From Endozoicomonas sp. OPT23 (GTDB lineage Bacteria; Pseudomonadota; Gammaproteobacteria; Pseudomonadales; Endozoicomonadaceae): a DNA stretch of 64,000 bases. The notes under the pieces are model-generated. The model was given only the letters and a program-made list of their open reading frames with translations. It did not search any database and was not told where the DNA came from. The stretch is from positions 186,974 to 250,973 of the forward strand of contig NZ_PPFD01000007.1 in NCBI RefSeq assembly GCF_009653635.1, in the 5' to 3' direction. Shown here in pieces: positions 35,781 to 44,827 of this stretch; position 1 is the stretch's first letter, and the number at the start of each line of letters is the position of its first letter. Position numbers and translations under genes: made by a program.

Positions 35781-36466
35781 GCACTCTCTACTCCGAGCTT
35801 TTCCAAAGCAAAACGGGCGGCCTGTTGTTCGGCGCCACGACGACTTGAACCTTTGCCTTCAGCATTCAGTTCAGGGCTTTCCAATTCACAGATGACGGTA
35901 AACACCTGATCATGGGCATCACCTTCAATATGGGTGACCTGATACTTGGGTAATGGGTTCTGCCTCGACTGCAGGAACTCCTGCAAGCGGGTTTTCGGAT
36001 CCTTGTTCTGGTTGTCGGTTGCAGACAAACCAGCCAAGCGATCGGTAAACCAGCTGCGAATTCGTTCGCGGCAAACTTCCATTCCGGCATCAAGGTAGAT
36101 AGCACCAATAATGGCTTCTACTGCGTCGGCAAGTATGGATTCACGACGAAAACCACCGCTCTTGAGTTCACCAGAACCAAGGCGCAGGCAATCGCTCAAT
36201 ACAAACTCACGACCAATTTCAGCCAGAGTAACACCGCGTACCATACGGGCTCGCAAGCGACTCAACTGGCCTTCTCGGGCTTCAGGAAATTGCTCAAACA
36301 GAGCTTCGGCAATCACAAAGTTCACAATCGAATCGCCGAGAAATTCCAGACGTTCATTATTGCGACTGCCGCAGCTGCGATGGGTCAGAGCCAGCTCAAG
36401 CCGGCTGCGATCTTTAAAGGTGTAGCCCAGCCGCTTTTCGAGGCGGGCAAGTTCATCAGTCTTCAC
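35777..36466 (-). CDS. rnc: Ribonuclease III
   Basis: Double-strand-specific RNase processing rRNA precursors and regulatory duplexes, 229 residues. The signature ERLEFLGDS gives Glu38, Glu41 and Asp45, the same numbering as E. coli; the second acidic cluster is in [18 protein letters not shown]-terminal dsRNA-binding domain (about 155-225, [14 protein letters not shown]) is present. It overlaps both neighbours by four bases. Confidence 0.96.
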   Translation of the reverse strand: MKTDELARLEKRLGYTFKDRSRLELALTHRSCGSRNNERLEFLGDSIVNFVIAEALFEQFPEAREGQLSRLRARMVRGVTLAEIGREFVLSDCLRLGSGELKSGGFRRESILADAVEAIIGAIYLDAGMEVCRERIRSWFTDRLAGLSATDNQNKDPKTRLQEFLQSRQNPLPKYQVTHIEGDAHDQVFTVICELESPELNAEGKGSSRRGAEQQAARFALEKLGVESA

Positions 36467-36834
36467 TGAGATTCAGCATTCCAGTAATGTTTAAAAGTTA
36501 AAACAAGATCTACGTTGTACATCAGGTGCATACGACGTTCGTAGTTGATATCGACGCTCACACCGTCCTTACGGTCCCGGGTTATTTTCAGTTCATCCCG
36601 GCTTAAATCAATTCGATTGGTGCTCAAACCCTTCTGCACCCACTCACGCACTTCCGAGCGGGAAGCCTCAGAGATGCCGGGGCGGTTATCCAGGGATTTA
36701 AGCACCTTGGCTACTGCGTAATCATCAAGATAAACAGGGCTCATTTTCATGCCCAGCATTACGACAAAACCGAGTACCAGTATAGTTACCAGCAAACCCA
36801 GAGTGGATAATCCTTTCTGTTTTCGCAAAGCCAT
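36463..36834 (-). CDS. DUF4845 single-pass membrane protein
   Basis: 123 residues, of the small DUF4845 family found between lepB and rnc in many gammaproteobacteria. One N-terminal membrane helix follows the basic start ([20 protein letters not shown]). The soluble part contains [12 protein letters not shown] and the C-terminal FKHYWNAE. It overlaps the rnc start by four bases. Function is unknown; the pilin-like N-terminus ([13 protein letters not shown]) is noticeable but there is no clear prepilin cleavage site. Confidence 0.85.
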   Translation of the reverse strand: MALRKQKGLSTLGLLVTILVLGFVVMLGMKMSPVYLDDYAVAKVLKSLDNRPGISEASRSEVREWVQKGLSTNRIDLSRDELKITRDRKDGVSVDINYERRMHLMYNVDLVLTFKHYWNAESQ

Positions 36835-36872
36835 TTGCCTGCTCCCTTTATTCGCTCTGTATCTTAAACAGC

Positions 36873-36940
36873 AAAACCACTTACTGCTCTGTGGATAGAG
36901 CTGAAAGTGGTTTTCTGATTGCCCGAAACCATACGGGCAA
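36873..36940 (-). terminator. Two hairpins between lepB and the DUF4845 gene
   Basis: aaaaccactt/aagtggtttt (36873-36882 and 36905-36914, ending TTTT on the minus strand) and ttgcccg/cgggcaa (36919-36925 and 36934-36940) lie in the 121-bp gap. In the direction of transcription the GC-rich short hairpin comes first and the longer stem second. They may attenuate read-through from lepB or be processing sites. Confidence 0.45.
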
Positions 36941-36955
36941 CGTCTCGTTATCAGG

Positions 36956-37774
36956 TTACTCTATTGTGCCATTATTTTTAAAGTTGGGAATCTGTTTCCA
37001 GCTTGGCCAGTGCATCCAGATATAAACCGCTTTACCAACAATATTTTTCTCAGGGACTAAGCCCCAATAACGGCTGTCATTGGAATGATCACGGTTATCA
37101 CCCATCATAAAGTAGTAACCTTCAGGAATCATCCAGCTGCCTTCAGCATCACGACGCAGCAAACCATTATCCTTGCGGATGGTATGAACCTTGCCATCGA
37201 TGGTTTCATTAAACAGCTTGTAGCTGCCCGAACTGTCTCTTAGCTGGGCAGTAAACTCTTCTTTAACAGGCTCACCATTAATCACCAGCTGCTTGTTCTT
37301 GTAGCTGATGCGATCACCTGGCACACCAATAACCCGCTTGATGAAATTGATGTTCGGATTTCTTGGTTCCTTGAACACCATAACATCACCAGGCTTCGGG
37401 TCATTCACCGATACAACCTTGGTACCCAGCACTGGCAGACGAAGACCGTAGTCGTATTTATTCACCAGAATAAAATCGCCAATCTGCAAGGTTGGAATCA
37501 TCGAACCGGATGGAATCTGGAAAGGTTCAAACAGGAAAGAACGCAGCACCAGCACCAGCGCTAATACAGGAAAAACCGACTTGGCGGTTTCAACAATACC
37601 TAGCTCACGTTCAAGACTGTCGGCAGCACCCTGATCAAATGACTGTCCGGCACCTGACTTATAGGTAGCAACCGCCGCACGACGCTTTGGCTTCAGTACC
37701 AGTCGGTCAAACAGTGCTATCAGGCCGGTAATCAATACCGCAAGCACCAACAGCAAAGGAAAATTAATATCCAT
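36956..37774 (-). CDS. lepB: Signal peptidase I
   Basis: Membrane-bound Ser/Lys-dyad protease removing Sec signal peptides, 272 residues. N-terminal membrane segments are at about 5-22 and 66-84. The nucleophile is Ser91 in IPSGSMIPTL and the base Lys146 in INFIKRVIGVPGD, the same positions as in the E. coli precursor. The final boxes GDNRDHSNDSRYWG are intact. It lies between lepA and the rnc-era chain as usual. Confidence 0.96.
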   Translation of the reverse strand: MDINFPLLLVLAVLITGLIALFDRLVLKPKRRAAVATYKSGAGQSFDQGAADSLERELGIVETAKSVFPVLALVLVLRSFLFEPFQIPSGSMIPTLQIGDFILVNKYDYGLRLPVLGTKVVSVNDPKPGDVMVFKEPRNPNINFIKRVIGVPGDRISYKNKQLVINGEPVKEEFTAQLRDSSGSYKLFNETIDGKVHTIRKDNGLLRRDAEGSWMIPEGYYFMMGDNRDHSNDSRYWGLVPEKNIVGKAVYIWMHWPSWKQIPNFKNNGTIE

Positions 37775-37875
37775 AGTTGTTTGTTCTCGAATCTGTTTTC
37801 AGTTTACCTGTTATTAGATTACGAGCCGGTTGATACCAGCCCGCAGTCAAAGGGTAAATCCATTCACCTGTTGAA

Positions 37876-39675
37876 TTACTTATCAACCTTCAGTACAGCC
37901 AGGAAAGCTTCCTGTGGAATTTCCACACGACCCACCTGTTTCATACGCTTCTTACCCGCTTTCTGCTTTTCCAGCAGTTTACGTTTACGGGAAGCATCAC
38001 CACCGTAACACTTCGCAGTTACATTCTTACGAAGGGCTTTAACTGTGGTACGGGCACAGATCTGTCCACCAATGGCCGCCTGAATGGCAACATCAAACAT
38101 CTGACGTGGAATAATCTCTTTCATTTTCTCTGCCAGTGAACGGCCACGGCTGATCGCGTGATCACGGTGAGTAATCAGTGCCAGAGCATCGACCTTTTCA
38201 CCGTTGATCAGTACATCCAGCTTCGCCATATTGGCTGCCTGAAAACGATCAAAACTGTAATCCAGAGAAGCAAAACCACGGCTAACCGACTTCAGGCGAT
38301 CAAAGAAATCCAGTACTACTTCGTTCATTGGCATATCATAGGTGATAGCCACCTGACTGCCAGTAAACTGCATATCCTTCTGAACACCACGCCGCTCAAC
38401 ACACAGGGTAATAACATTACCCAGATATTCCTGAGGTACCAGAATGTTAGCCTGAACAATCGGCTCACGAACTTCTTCATAGGTCGATGGATCTGGCAGG
38501 CGTGACGGGTTATCCACCTCAATCACATCACCGTTCTTCAATTCGACTTCGTAAATTACCGTTGGAGCTGTAGTAATCAGATCAAGGTCGTACTCACGCT
38601 CCAGTCGTTCCTGAATGATCTCCATGTGCAGCATACCAAGGAAACCACAGCGGAAACCAAAGCCCAGCGCATCACTACTTTCTGGTTCATAGAACAGGGA
38701 AGCATCGTTCAGGCTAAGCTTTTCCAGCGCTTCACGGAAGTTCTCGAAGTCATCGGAACTTACCGGGAACAGACCGGCATAAACCTGCGGTTTAACCTTT
38801 TGAAATCCTGGCAGCACATCAACATCAGGCGTCTTTGCGCGAGTCAGCGTATCACCGACTGGAGCACCATGAATGTCCTTGATACCAGCGATAACATAAC
38901 CCACTTCACCCGCTTTCAGCTCACCGGTAGCATTCATTTTTGGGGTAAAGATACCCACATTATCGACGCCATAGGTCAGGCCGGTGGATTTCACCAGAAT
39001 CTTGTCACCCTTACGCAGAGAACCATTCTTGACACGAACCAGGGAAACAATGCCAAGGTAGTTATCAAACCAGGAGTCGATGATCAGCGCCTGAAGATCA
39101 CCTTCAATATCACCTTCCGGTGCCGGTATGGTTTCAATCAGTCGGTTCAGAACATCCTCAATACCGAGACCGCTCTTTGCTGAACAGCGAACCGCATCAT
39201 GGGCATCAATACCAATAATTTCTTCAATTTCCTGGGCAACGCGCTCCGGCTCTGCCTGCGGCAGATCCATCTTGTTGAGCACAGGCATTACTTCCAGACC
39301 CTGTTCGATGGCGGTATAGCAGTTGGCTACGGATTGGGCTTCAACACCCTGAGCCGCATCCACCACCAGCAGTGCGCCTTCACAGGCAGACAGGGAACGA
39401 GACACTTCATAGGAAAAGTCTACGTGTCCCGGAGTATCGATAAAGTTCAGCTGGTAGATTTTACCGTCATTGGCTTTATAGTCCAGAGTAACGCTCTGAG
39501 CCTTGATGGTAATGCCGCGCTCACGCTCAATGTCCATGGAATCCAGAACCTGAGCCTGCATCTCACGATCACTCAGACCTTCGCAGGTCTGGATAAAGCG
39601 GTCAGCAATAGTCGATTTGCCATGGTCGATATGGGCAATGATCGAAAAGTTACGGATATGACTTAAGTCGCTCAC
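37876..39675 (-). CDS. lepA: Elongation factor 4 (LepA)
   Basis: Ribosome-associated translational GTPase, 599 residues. G1 is [10 protein letters not shown]2 region [11 protein letters not shown]3 DTPGHVDF and G4 NKMDLPQ. The C-terminal LepA-specific domain includes RRGVQKDMQ and the basic tail [22 protein letters not shown]. The GTG at 39675 gives [10 protein letters not shown] after the initiator Met, matching the N-terminus known from Pseudomonas LepA and the usual 599-residue length. An in-frame GTG at 39690 directly abuts a terminator and has no room for a ribosome site. Confidence 0.95.
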   Translation of the reverse strand: MSDLSHIRNFSIIAHIDHGKSTIADRFIQTCEGLSDREMQAQVLDSMDIERERGITIKAQSVTLDYKANDGKIYQLNFIDTPGHVDFSYEVSRSLSACEGALLVVDAAQGVEAQSVANCYTAIEQGLEVMPVLNKMDLPQAEPERVAQEIEEIIGIDAHDAVRCSAKSGLGIEDVLNRLIETIPAPEGDIEGDLQALIIDSWFDNYLGIVSLVRVKNGSLRKGDKILVKSTGLTYGVDNVGIFTPKMNATGELKAGEVGYVIAGIKDIHGAPVGDTLTRAKTPDVDVLPGFQKVKPQVYAGLFPVSSDDFENFREALEKLSLNDASLFYEPESSDALGFGFRCGFLGMLHMEIIQERLEREYDLDLITTAPTVIYEVELKNGDVIEVDNPSRLPDPSTYEEVREPIVQANILVPQEYLGNVITLCVERRGVQKDMQFTGSQVAITYDMPMNEVVLDFFDRLKSVSRGFASLDYSFDRFQAANMAKLDVLINGEKVDALALITHRDHAISRGRSLAEKMKEIIPRQMFDVAIQAAIGGQICARTTVKALRKNVTAKCYGGDASRKRKLLEKQKAGKKRMKQVGRVEIPQEAFLAVLKVDK

Positions 39676-39690
39676 AATTATTTGCTTCAC

Positions 39691-39737
39691 TACAAAAAAG
39701 TAGTCCCCGCTCAGAGATCAATCTCAGTTGCGGGGAC
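39691..39737 (-). terminator. Intrinsic terminator immediately upstream of lepA
   Basis: On the minus strand GTCCCCGC pairs with GCGGGGAC (outer arms 39730-39737 and 39703-39710), with an inner GAGAT/ATCTC stem, followed by TACTTTTTT. The T-run ends a few bases before the lepA start region. It would stop transcripts from degP and leave only about 20 bases before the lepA start. Confidence 0.8.
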
Positions 39738-39860
39738 ATAGGTTCAATTGGCAGGTAGGTCGATTATCTGGTCAAAATCGCTGAGAACCTGCTGTAAATA
39801 AAAGAAATTCTACAGCATTCATCGCATCACTTCACCCCTGCCGGCAGCCCATCGCCTGAA

Positions 39861-39952
39861 TAAGTGTATAAGACATACATACTTGAATAGTAAATGACTG
39901 TTTGACGCCTACGGTGGCCAAACAGCCCATAAATTCGTATGTCCGGGTACTG
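39861..39952 (-). repeat. Dispersed palindromic repeat, copy C (reverse orientation)
   Basis: Read on the minus strand it starts AGTACCCGGACATACGAATT and ends GTATGTCTTATACACTTA, matching copy A at both ends. The central hairpin is CTGTTTG (39898-39904) with CAAACAG (39919-39925) and an inner CGCC/GGTG stem around TAC. Stem bases differ from copies A and B but pairing is kept. It lies between the degP stop and the lepA terminator. Confidence 0.75.
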
Positions 39953-39958
39953 GTCTGG

Positions 39959-41383
39959 TTACTCACTCAGTCGAAACGAGATATAACCGGACTGACCACC
40001 TCGAATCACCCGCATGGAAATCGAGCGATTCTTCGGTAGGTCAGCTACAACCTTGCCGAATTCTTTGATGCTATCGACACGGGTATTGTTAAGATCAGTA
40101 ATAACATCACCCTGGCGCAAGCCAATATTTCGTCCAACACCGGAGGTAATACCTGTTACAACCACACCTTTGACATTTTCAGTCAAACGCAGCTTGTTAC
40201 GATAATCGTCGTTCAGGTCTTCAGCCTGAATACCTAAGCGGTTTTTACCCTTGGTCTTCTGCTGGGGGCGCTCTGGAGTCTGACCCATTTCATCCGGCAG
40301 CTCACCGACTTCAACGTTAATAGTTTTTTTCTTGCCCTGACGAATCAGCACGATCTCGGCTTTATCACCTGGAGTAATAGTACCGATGGCCATAGGCAGA
40401 GTGCTGGAGCGGATGATCTCGCGACCATCAACCTTCACGATAATATCACCAGGCTGAAGCTTGGATTTGTCAGCCGGACCACCAGGTACAATTTGAGTAA
40501 CCAGGGCACCCATAGGCTTGCCAAGATCAAAGGATTCTGCCAGATCACGATCGACTTCCTGAATACCCACACCCAGCCAACCACGAGTCACATGACCTTT
40601 TTCTTTCAGCTGTGCGACTGCCCACTCAACATGCTCGGCCGGAATTGCAAAGGAAAGCCCCATAAAGCCGCCGGAACGGGTAAAGATCTGGGAATTAATA
40701 CCAATCACTTCGCCCTTCATATTAAACAGTGGCCCACCACTGTTACCGGGATTGATGGGGACATCAGTCTGAATAAAAGGCACATAAGCATCGCTTGGCA
40801 GACTTCTGTTCAGCGCGCTGACAATACCTTTGGTGATGGAGTACTCGAAGTTAAAGGGTGAACCGATCGCTGCAACCCATTCACCAGGTTTGATCTTTTC
40901 CGAGTTTCCCATTTTAACGACAGGCAGGCTGTTTTTAGTTTCAATCTTCAGCAGCGCAAGATCAGAGCGCTTGTCAGAACCAATCAACTCTGCCACCTTC
41001 TCACTGCGATCGTGAAGGCGAACAATAATTTTATCCGCACCTTCCACCACATGATTATTGGTCAGGATATAACCGTCTTTTGAAACAATAAAACCGGAAC
41101 CTAAAGACGCTGGTTGCGGTTTACCGGAAGGCGCATCCGGCATTGGGATACCAAAATAGCGGCGGAAAATTTCAGGAATTTCTTCACCACCAGGACCATA
41201 CATCTGAGCCCCCCTGCTTTTGGGGGACGCCAAAGTACTGATGTTCACCACAGCCGGTGAGTTATCTTCAAACAGCTGAGCAAAATTGGGCAGCTCACTG
41301 GCGGCACTGGCCAGCTGAAGGGTCATAAACGACATCGCCAGTAAGCTAAAAAAGCTTCTGAAGAGAAAGTTAATTCTGTTCAT
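39959..41383 (-). CDS. mucD: Periplasmic serine protease/chaperone DegP-type (MucD)
   Basis: HtrA-family periplasmic quality-control protease, 474 residues. A signal peptide (about 1-28, ending ASAAS) is followed by the trypsin-like domain with His111 (TNNHVVEG), Asp141 (RSDLALLK) and Ser215 (PGNSGGP), then two PDZ domains (about 260-355 and 385-470). It follows rseC, so it belongs to the algT-mucABCD-type arrangement of pseudomonads, where MucD degrades misfolded envelope proteins and limits sigma-E activation. DegP versus MucD is a naming choice; context favours MucD. Confidence 0.94.
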   Translation of the reverse strand: MNRINFLFRSFFSLLAMSFMTLQLASAASELPNFAQLFEDNSPAVVNISTLASPKSRGAQMYGPGGEEIPEIFRRYFGIPMPDAPSGKPQPASLGSGFIVSKDGYILTNNHVVEGADKIIVRLHDRSEKVAELIGSDKRSDLALLKIETKNSLPVVKMGNSEKIKPGEWVAAIGSPFNFEYSITKGIVSALNRSLPSDAYVPFIQTDVPINPGNSGGPLFNMKGEVIGINSQIFTRSGGFMGLSFAIPAEHVEWAVAQLKEKGHVTRGWLGVGIQEVDRDLAESFDLGKPMGALVTQIVPGGPADKSKLQPGDIIVKVDGREIIRSSTLPMAIGTITPGDKAEIVLIRQGKKKTINVEVGELPDEMGQTPERPQQKTKGKNRLGIQAEDLNDDYRNKLRLTENVKGVVVTGITSGVGRNIGLRQGDVITDLNNTRVDSIKEFGKVVADLPKNRSISMRVIRGGQSGYISFRLSE

Positions 41384-41484
41384 AAAAGTGACTTCTCCTT
41401 ACATTCCTCAACATGTGCACGAATAGATCGAACTATGAATGAAAATAATAGGTTTAGCGGATTGTTGGAATTATTAATTAATCG

Positions 41485-41961
41485 TCAGACAGACCAGGAC
41501 TGATGAACCGGAATCAACTCAGGCTCATGTTGCTGAACCACCTGTCTGATGACTTTCACTTTACAGATATCACTGGCTTTGCCACCCAGGATTTTTGCAG
41601 GTACAAAACCAAGAGTCAGTCCAGCAAGGGCAGCAGGGATAGCCACCAACTCATGCATTCCAGATAGGTTAACACCCCAGATTGCCGCCATCATAAACAG
41701 CAGCGGCAAAAGATAGGCAAGCACCGACGCTTTCATCAGAGCAGCTTCGGGAATACCAACAACGACGGAAGAACCTTCAACAAGATTCAGTGCACTGGTT
41801 GCTCTGATATAGGAATGTGTGTTTTTGGTGCGATACTTATCAGCCAGATGTTGACCACAACCATTTTTAGCACTGCAGCTGGAACAAGTGGATTTACGTT
41901 CAGTTTCAATCCAGACCGTACCCTCTTCAACAGCCACTACCCGGCCCTGCTCTTCTATCAT
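41485..41961 (-). CDS. rseC: RseC/MucC-family membrane protein
   Basis: Inner-membrane protein of the sigma-E operon, 158 residues. The cytoplasmic N-terminus has a Cys cluster (Cys26, 29 and 35 in STCSSCSAKNGCGQ), a probable iron-sulfur or metal site. Two membrane helices follow (about 78-98 and 102-122). It overlaps the rseB stop by four bases. RseC modestly affects sigma-E activity and redox-sensing (SoxR reduction) in relatives. Confidence 0.92.
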   Translation of the reverse strand: MIEEQGRVVAVEEGTVWIETERKSTCSSCSAKNGCGQHLADKYRTKNTHSYIRATSALNLVEGSSVVVGIPEAALMKASVLAYLLPLLFMMAAIWGVNLSGMHELVAIPAALAGLTLGFVPAKILGGKASDICKVKVIRQVVQQHEPELIPVHQSWSV

Positions 41962-43001
41962 TTAGTTGCCTGTGTTTGCTTCTGCTCTTCTGGCCGTACT
42001 GAAACTGCAATACGCTCGGCCGTTCCCAGAGGAATCTCACCAACAACAGTTACATGAAAGAAACTATTGTCACTCCTGAACACTTTTGAAACCGCTGCCA
42101 TACTGCCAATTTGCTCGGTCGCCTGACTCAACACTCTGGTTTCATCGGGCTCGACAAATATTGAAAAGCTGGCCAGTCCATCCGAGTAGTTTACTGCATC
42201 AACAGTCTGGTCACTGACCGGTGATTTTCTACGACTCTGGCTTCTTAAGCTAAAGCCATCAGGAATCCAACCGGATTTCCAGCTCCACCCTGCCGGTTTC
42301 CTGTTATCCTCATCGGTCAATTTTACCAGCTTTTCATTGACCGAAGCAGCCTTGACCGCTTTCATCTGGGTTAATTCAGTTTCAGAAAGCTTCTCTGGAA
42401 ACTCCAGATCCGTAAATTGAATTCGTTCCATGATTCGACCATCACTATCGACCATCACCGACTTAAGCATTAACCCTGTACGACGATCCAGCCATAACTG
42501 GTAACCATGACGATGTCTGTCTGTAGGAATGACCAGTAACTGCACTGCTTCACGATTGGCAATTCGATCCAGAGAGGCTGGTTTCAGATCATAAAACTTT
42601 CTGAACTCTTTACCCGTGAAACGCCCCACCATGGGCATCAAGGATTCGTGTTCGAAACGGGTTGGTTCTCTGCCTGCAGTGGCAAAGACAATTTCTTTAC
42701 CACGACGAATCATTTCTCTGGGTAAACCGTCCTGATAGCGAATACGTTCAAGCTCCCGCTGAGAGTCTTTCTCAGTTTCACGGGTATGAATAATGTTCAG
42801 GGTTTCCAGATTAGCACCTTGTTGGTAAACAAAGTGTCCACGATAGGTAAGATTTCTGGTGGCATCAGACATGGCTTCAAGCCACTGCTCGGGCGTATCA
42901 GCCTGACTGGTTGCCGATGCCTGACCGGCAACCAGAAAAAAACTGAAAAAGATAGATGCGAGAGTCCTTCCGGCTTTGGGTATTCCCTTCATAAAAATCA
43001 C
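41958..43001 (-). CDS. rseB: Periplasmic sigma-E regulator RseB/MucB
   Basis: Periplasmic protein that binds RseA and guards it from cleavage until envelope stress, 347 residues. A signal peptide (TLASIFFSFFLVAGQASA) precedes the LolA-like domain (NLTYRGHFVYQQG, then RIRYQDGLPREMIRRG) and the smaller C-terminal domain. The GTG at 43001 overlaps the rseA stop (GTGA) with GAG five bases before; an ATG at 42992 is an alternative. Confidence 0.93.
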   Translation of the reverse strand: MIFMKGIPKAGRTLASIFFSFFLVAGQASATSQADTPEQWLEAMSDATRNLTYRGHFVYQQGANLETLNIIHTRETEKDSQRELERIRYQDGLPREMIRRGKEIVFATAGREPTRFEHESLMPMVGRFTGKEFRKFYDLKPASLDRIANREAVQLLVIPTDRHRHGYQLWLDRRTGLMLKSVMVDSDGRIMERIQFTDLEFPEKLSETELTQMKAVKAASVNEKLVKLTDEDNRKPAGWSWKSGWIPDGFSLRSQSRRKSPVSDQTVDAVNYSDGLASFSIFVEPDETRVLSQATEQIGSMAAVSKVFRSDNSFFHVTVVGEIPLGTAERIAVSVRPEEQKQTQATK

Positions 43002-43684
43002 TGGGTCTCAAAAGTAGTCAGTCGTGCAAATGGTAAACTGGCCTGCCCCGAGTACATGGTACTGAGTTCAGCGTGCTGAAGTGCATAAGCTCTGAACCGT
43101 TCTCTAATCGCCCGGGTTGCTACGTCCTGAGCTTGCGCTAACTGCTCAGAAGAAATACTGGAATGCTGTTTGGAGTTATAACCGGCCTGAATAGAGGACG
43201 CTCCATAACCGCCAGGCTTAACCTGAAAGGGCTGATACAGTGTTGACTGACTGCCAGCATCGGCCAGGTATTCAGCGCCAGGTTCCGCATTGTATTGCTT
43301 AACCCCCAGAATTACCGCAAAGGTAACAGATGCAGCTACAGCTACCTGTCCGGTACGTTCCCAGAAACGGTTAAACAGGGTGACAACTTTACTGTCCGCT
43401 TTTTCTGACACAGTCGAATGATTGGTGTCCGTGCTGACAGTCTCATCTTTCAGCTGTTCACGAATACCTGCGGAGAGATCGATACTCATAAAGCCAGTAG
43501 CTTCATGGCGAATCATATCGCCTGCCATCTGGTATCGCCTTGCTGTATCTCTCAACTCGTCATCGTTACCGAGCCTGTCGAGCACACGCCTCATTTCCAG
43601 CTCACTGGCCTCTCCATCCATTGCAGCGGATAGAGATTCCCTGAGCCGTTCTTCGGCATGATTGTGAGATGACTTCTCACTCAT
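42998..43684 (-). CDS. rseA: Anti-sigma-E factor RseA/MucA
   Basis: Single-pass membrane anti-sigma factor, 228 residues. The N-terminal cytoplasmic domain (ESLSAAMDGEASELEMRRVL, then WRYQMAG-like RRYQMAGDMIRHE) binds sigma-E. A membrane helix is near 110-130 (VAVAASVTFAVILGV) and the periplasmic tail binds RseB. AGAGG is seven bases before the ATG at 43684 and only one before an in-frame ATG at 43690, so the inner start is preferred. Confidence 0.92.
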   Translation of the reverse strand: MSEKSSHNHAEERLRESLSAAMDGEASELEMRRVLDRLGNDDELRDTARRYQMAGDMIRHEATGFMSIDLSAGIREQLKDETVSTDTNHSTVSEKADSKVVTLFNRFWERTGQVAVAASVTFAVILGVKQYNAEPGAEYLADAGSQSTLYQPFQVKPGGYGASSIQAGYNSKQHSSISSEQLAQAQDVATRAIRERFRAYALQHAELSTMYSGQASLPFARLTTFETQ

Positions 43685-43745
43685 AGGCATACCTCTGGTT
43701 TCTATTCGTCCGGCTTATATAAAGATACCGGTTATTGAAAACTGA

Positions 43746-44330
43746 TCAGCCACGACGCAACAGTGGCTCAACCTCTTTGTCGATAGCTTCCCTGGCACGG
43801 AAGATTCGCGATCTTACGGTACCCACCGGGCAATCCATCACATTGGCAATCTCGTCGTAGCTGAGCCCATCAAACTCTCTCAGCATGACCGCAGTACGCA
43901 GTTCATCGGGCAGGCGTCGAATAACATCGTGAATGACGCGCTCGATTTCATCGCGGTACAGATTACGTTCAGGGGTGTCGACCACTCTCAATGAGGCAGC
44001 GGAATCCAGAAAATCGGCATCGTGTACATCTATGTCAGACTCTGGAAGCTTTCTGCCCTTTGATACCAGGTGGTTCTTGGCAGTATTGACAGCGATTCGA
44101 TACAACCAGGTATAGAATGAACTGTCTCCCCTAAACTTCTCTATGGCTCTGAAAGCCTTAATAAAAGCTTCCTGAGCGACATCCTGTACTTCCTGATAGT
44201 CAGATACATAACTGCCTACCAGACCAAGAATGCGATGTTGGTACTTGATCACCAGCAGATCAAAGGCTTGCTTGTCACCTTTCTGCACGCGCTCAACAAG
44301 ATGCTGGTCCGACTGTGGATGCTCTACCAT
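43746..44330 (-). CDS. rpoE: RNA polymerase sigma-E factor (AlgU-like)
   Basis: ECF sigma factor for envelope stress, 194 residues. Region 2 covers about 10-95 (DLLVIKYQHRILGLV, then DVAQEAFIKAF, FYTWLYRIAVNTAKN) and region 4 about 130-185 (LPDELRTAVMLREFDGLSYD, then VGTVRSRIFRARE). GGGAGGGAG stands six bases before the ATG. It heads rpoE-rseA-rseB-rseC-mucD and is preceded by a promoter of its own consensus. Confidence 0.96.
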   Translation of the reverse strand: MVEHPQSDQHLVERVQKGDKQAFDLLVIKYQHRILGLVGSYVSDYQEVQDVAQEAFIKAFRAIEKFRGDSSFYTWLYRIAVNTAKNHLVSKGRKLPESDIDVHDADFLDSAASLRVVDTPERNLYRDEIERVIHDVIRRLPDELRTAVMLREFDGLSYDEIANVMDCPVGTVRSRIFRAREAIDKEVEPLLRRG

Positions 44331-44475
44331 GGGAGCTCCCTCCCCTCACTACTGGCACGCAAACCCACCTCGGAATGAGCAGCTGCTAGACTGTTACGGC
44401 GCTTGATGCCTCCGTTACAGCTTACAATGCTCTCCTGACAGCTTTTGTCAGCGGCGCAAATTCTTTCTGCATTTA

Positions 44476-44504
44476 TATAGACCATGTCTTGGCCAAAAAG
44501 TTCC
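44476..44504 (-). promoter_or_regulatory. Sigma-E promoter of the rpoE operon
   Basis: On the minus strand the -35 GGAACTT (44498-44504) and -10 TCTATA (44476-44481) are separated by exactly 16 bases, the spacing of sigma-E promoters (consensus GGAACTT, N16, TCnnA). It lies about 145 bases before the rpoE ATG, so rpoE is predicted to be autoregulated. Confidence 0.82.
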
Positions 44505-44524
44505 CGAACGTTTTGAAAAAATTA

Positions 44525-44731
44525 TTACAGCCTTACTGAAAACTGATTCGGATCATCACAGCGTACTATAGTGCTGGCCATAAATTCTATATACTTGGCC
44601 GCATTTCCCGATGTTTGGATCACCTGTGAAGAACGATCTTCGTAGCAACCATCGGCAAACCATTGTATGGCTTTAGCAGTGTAGCGAAACTCGAAAGAAA
44701 GAAAGCTCGCTATCGCCAAAGTGCCGTACAT
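44525..44731 (-). CDS. Doubtful small open frame upstream of the rpoE promoter
   Basis: 68 codons; the product is not recognised. It contains Cys29 and Cys58 (VRCDDPNQFSVRL) and no membrane segment. An in-frame stop directly precedes the ATG and there is no ribosome-binding site. It ends about 20 bases upstream of the sigma-E promoter. It could be chance or the remnant of a lost gene. Confidence 0.2.
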   Translation of the reverse strand: MYGTLAIASFLSFEFRYTAKAIQWFADGCYEDRSSQVIQTSGNAAKYIEFMASTIVRCDDPNQFSVRL

Positions 44732-44827
44732 TCAGACAGAGTCCAGCCAATCGCCTGTTCTAACTCACATCCAAGAAGATTATGTGAGCAGTCGCTTGTC
44801 TGGCCAGACAGGAGCAGTGAAAACTAA

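Larger units (their letters stand above)
44331..44827. other. 497-bp region between divergent rpoE and nadB
   Basis: It holds a sigma-E promoter for rpoE and a transcribed rpoE leader of about 140 bases with a small hairpin (ctgaca/tgtcag around 44435-44451). It also contains a doubtful minus-strand open frame (44525-44731). No RNA gene or repeat was recognised. E. coli carries the small rseD frame in the corresponding leader; no convincing equivalent was found. Confidence 0.6.
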
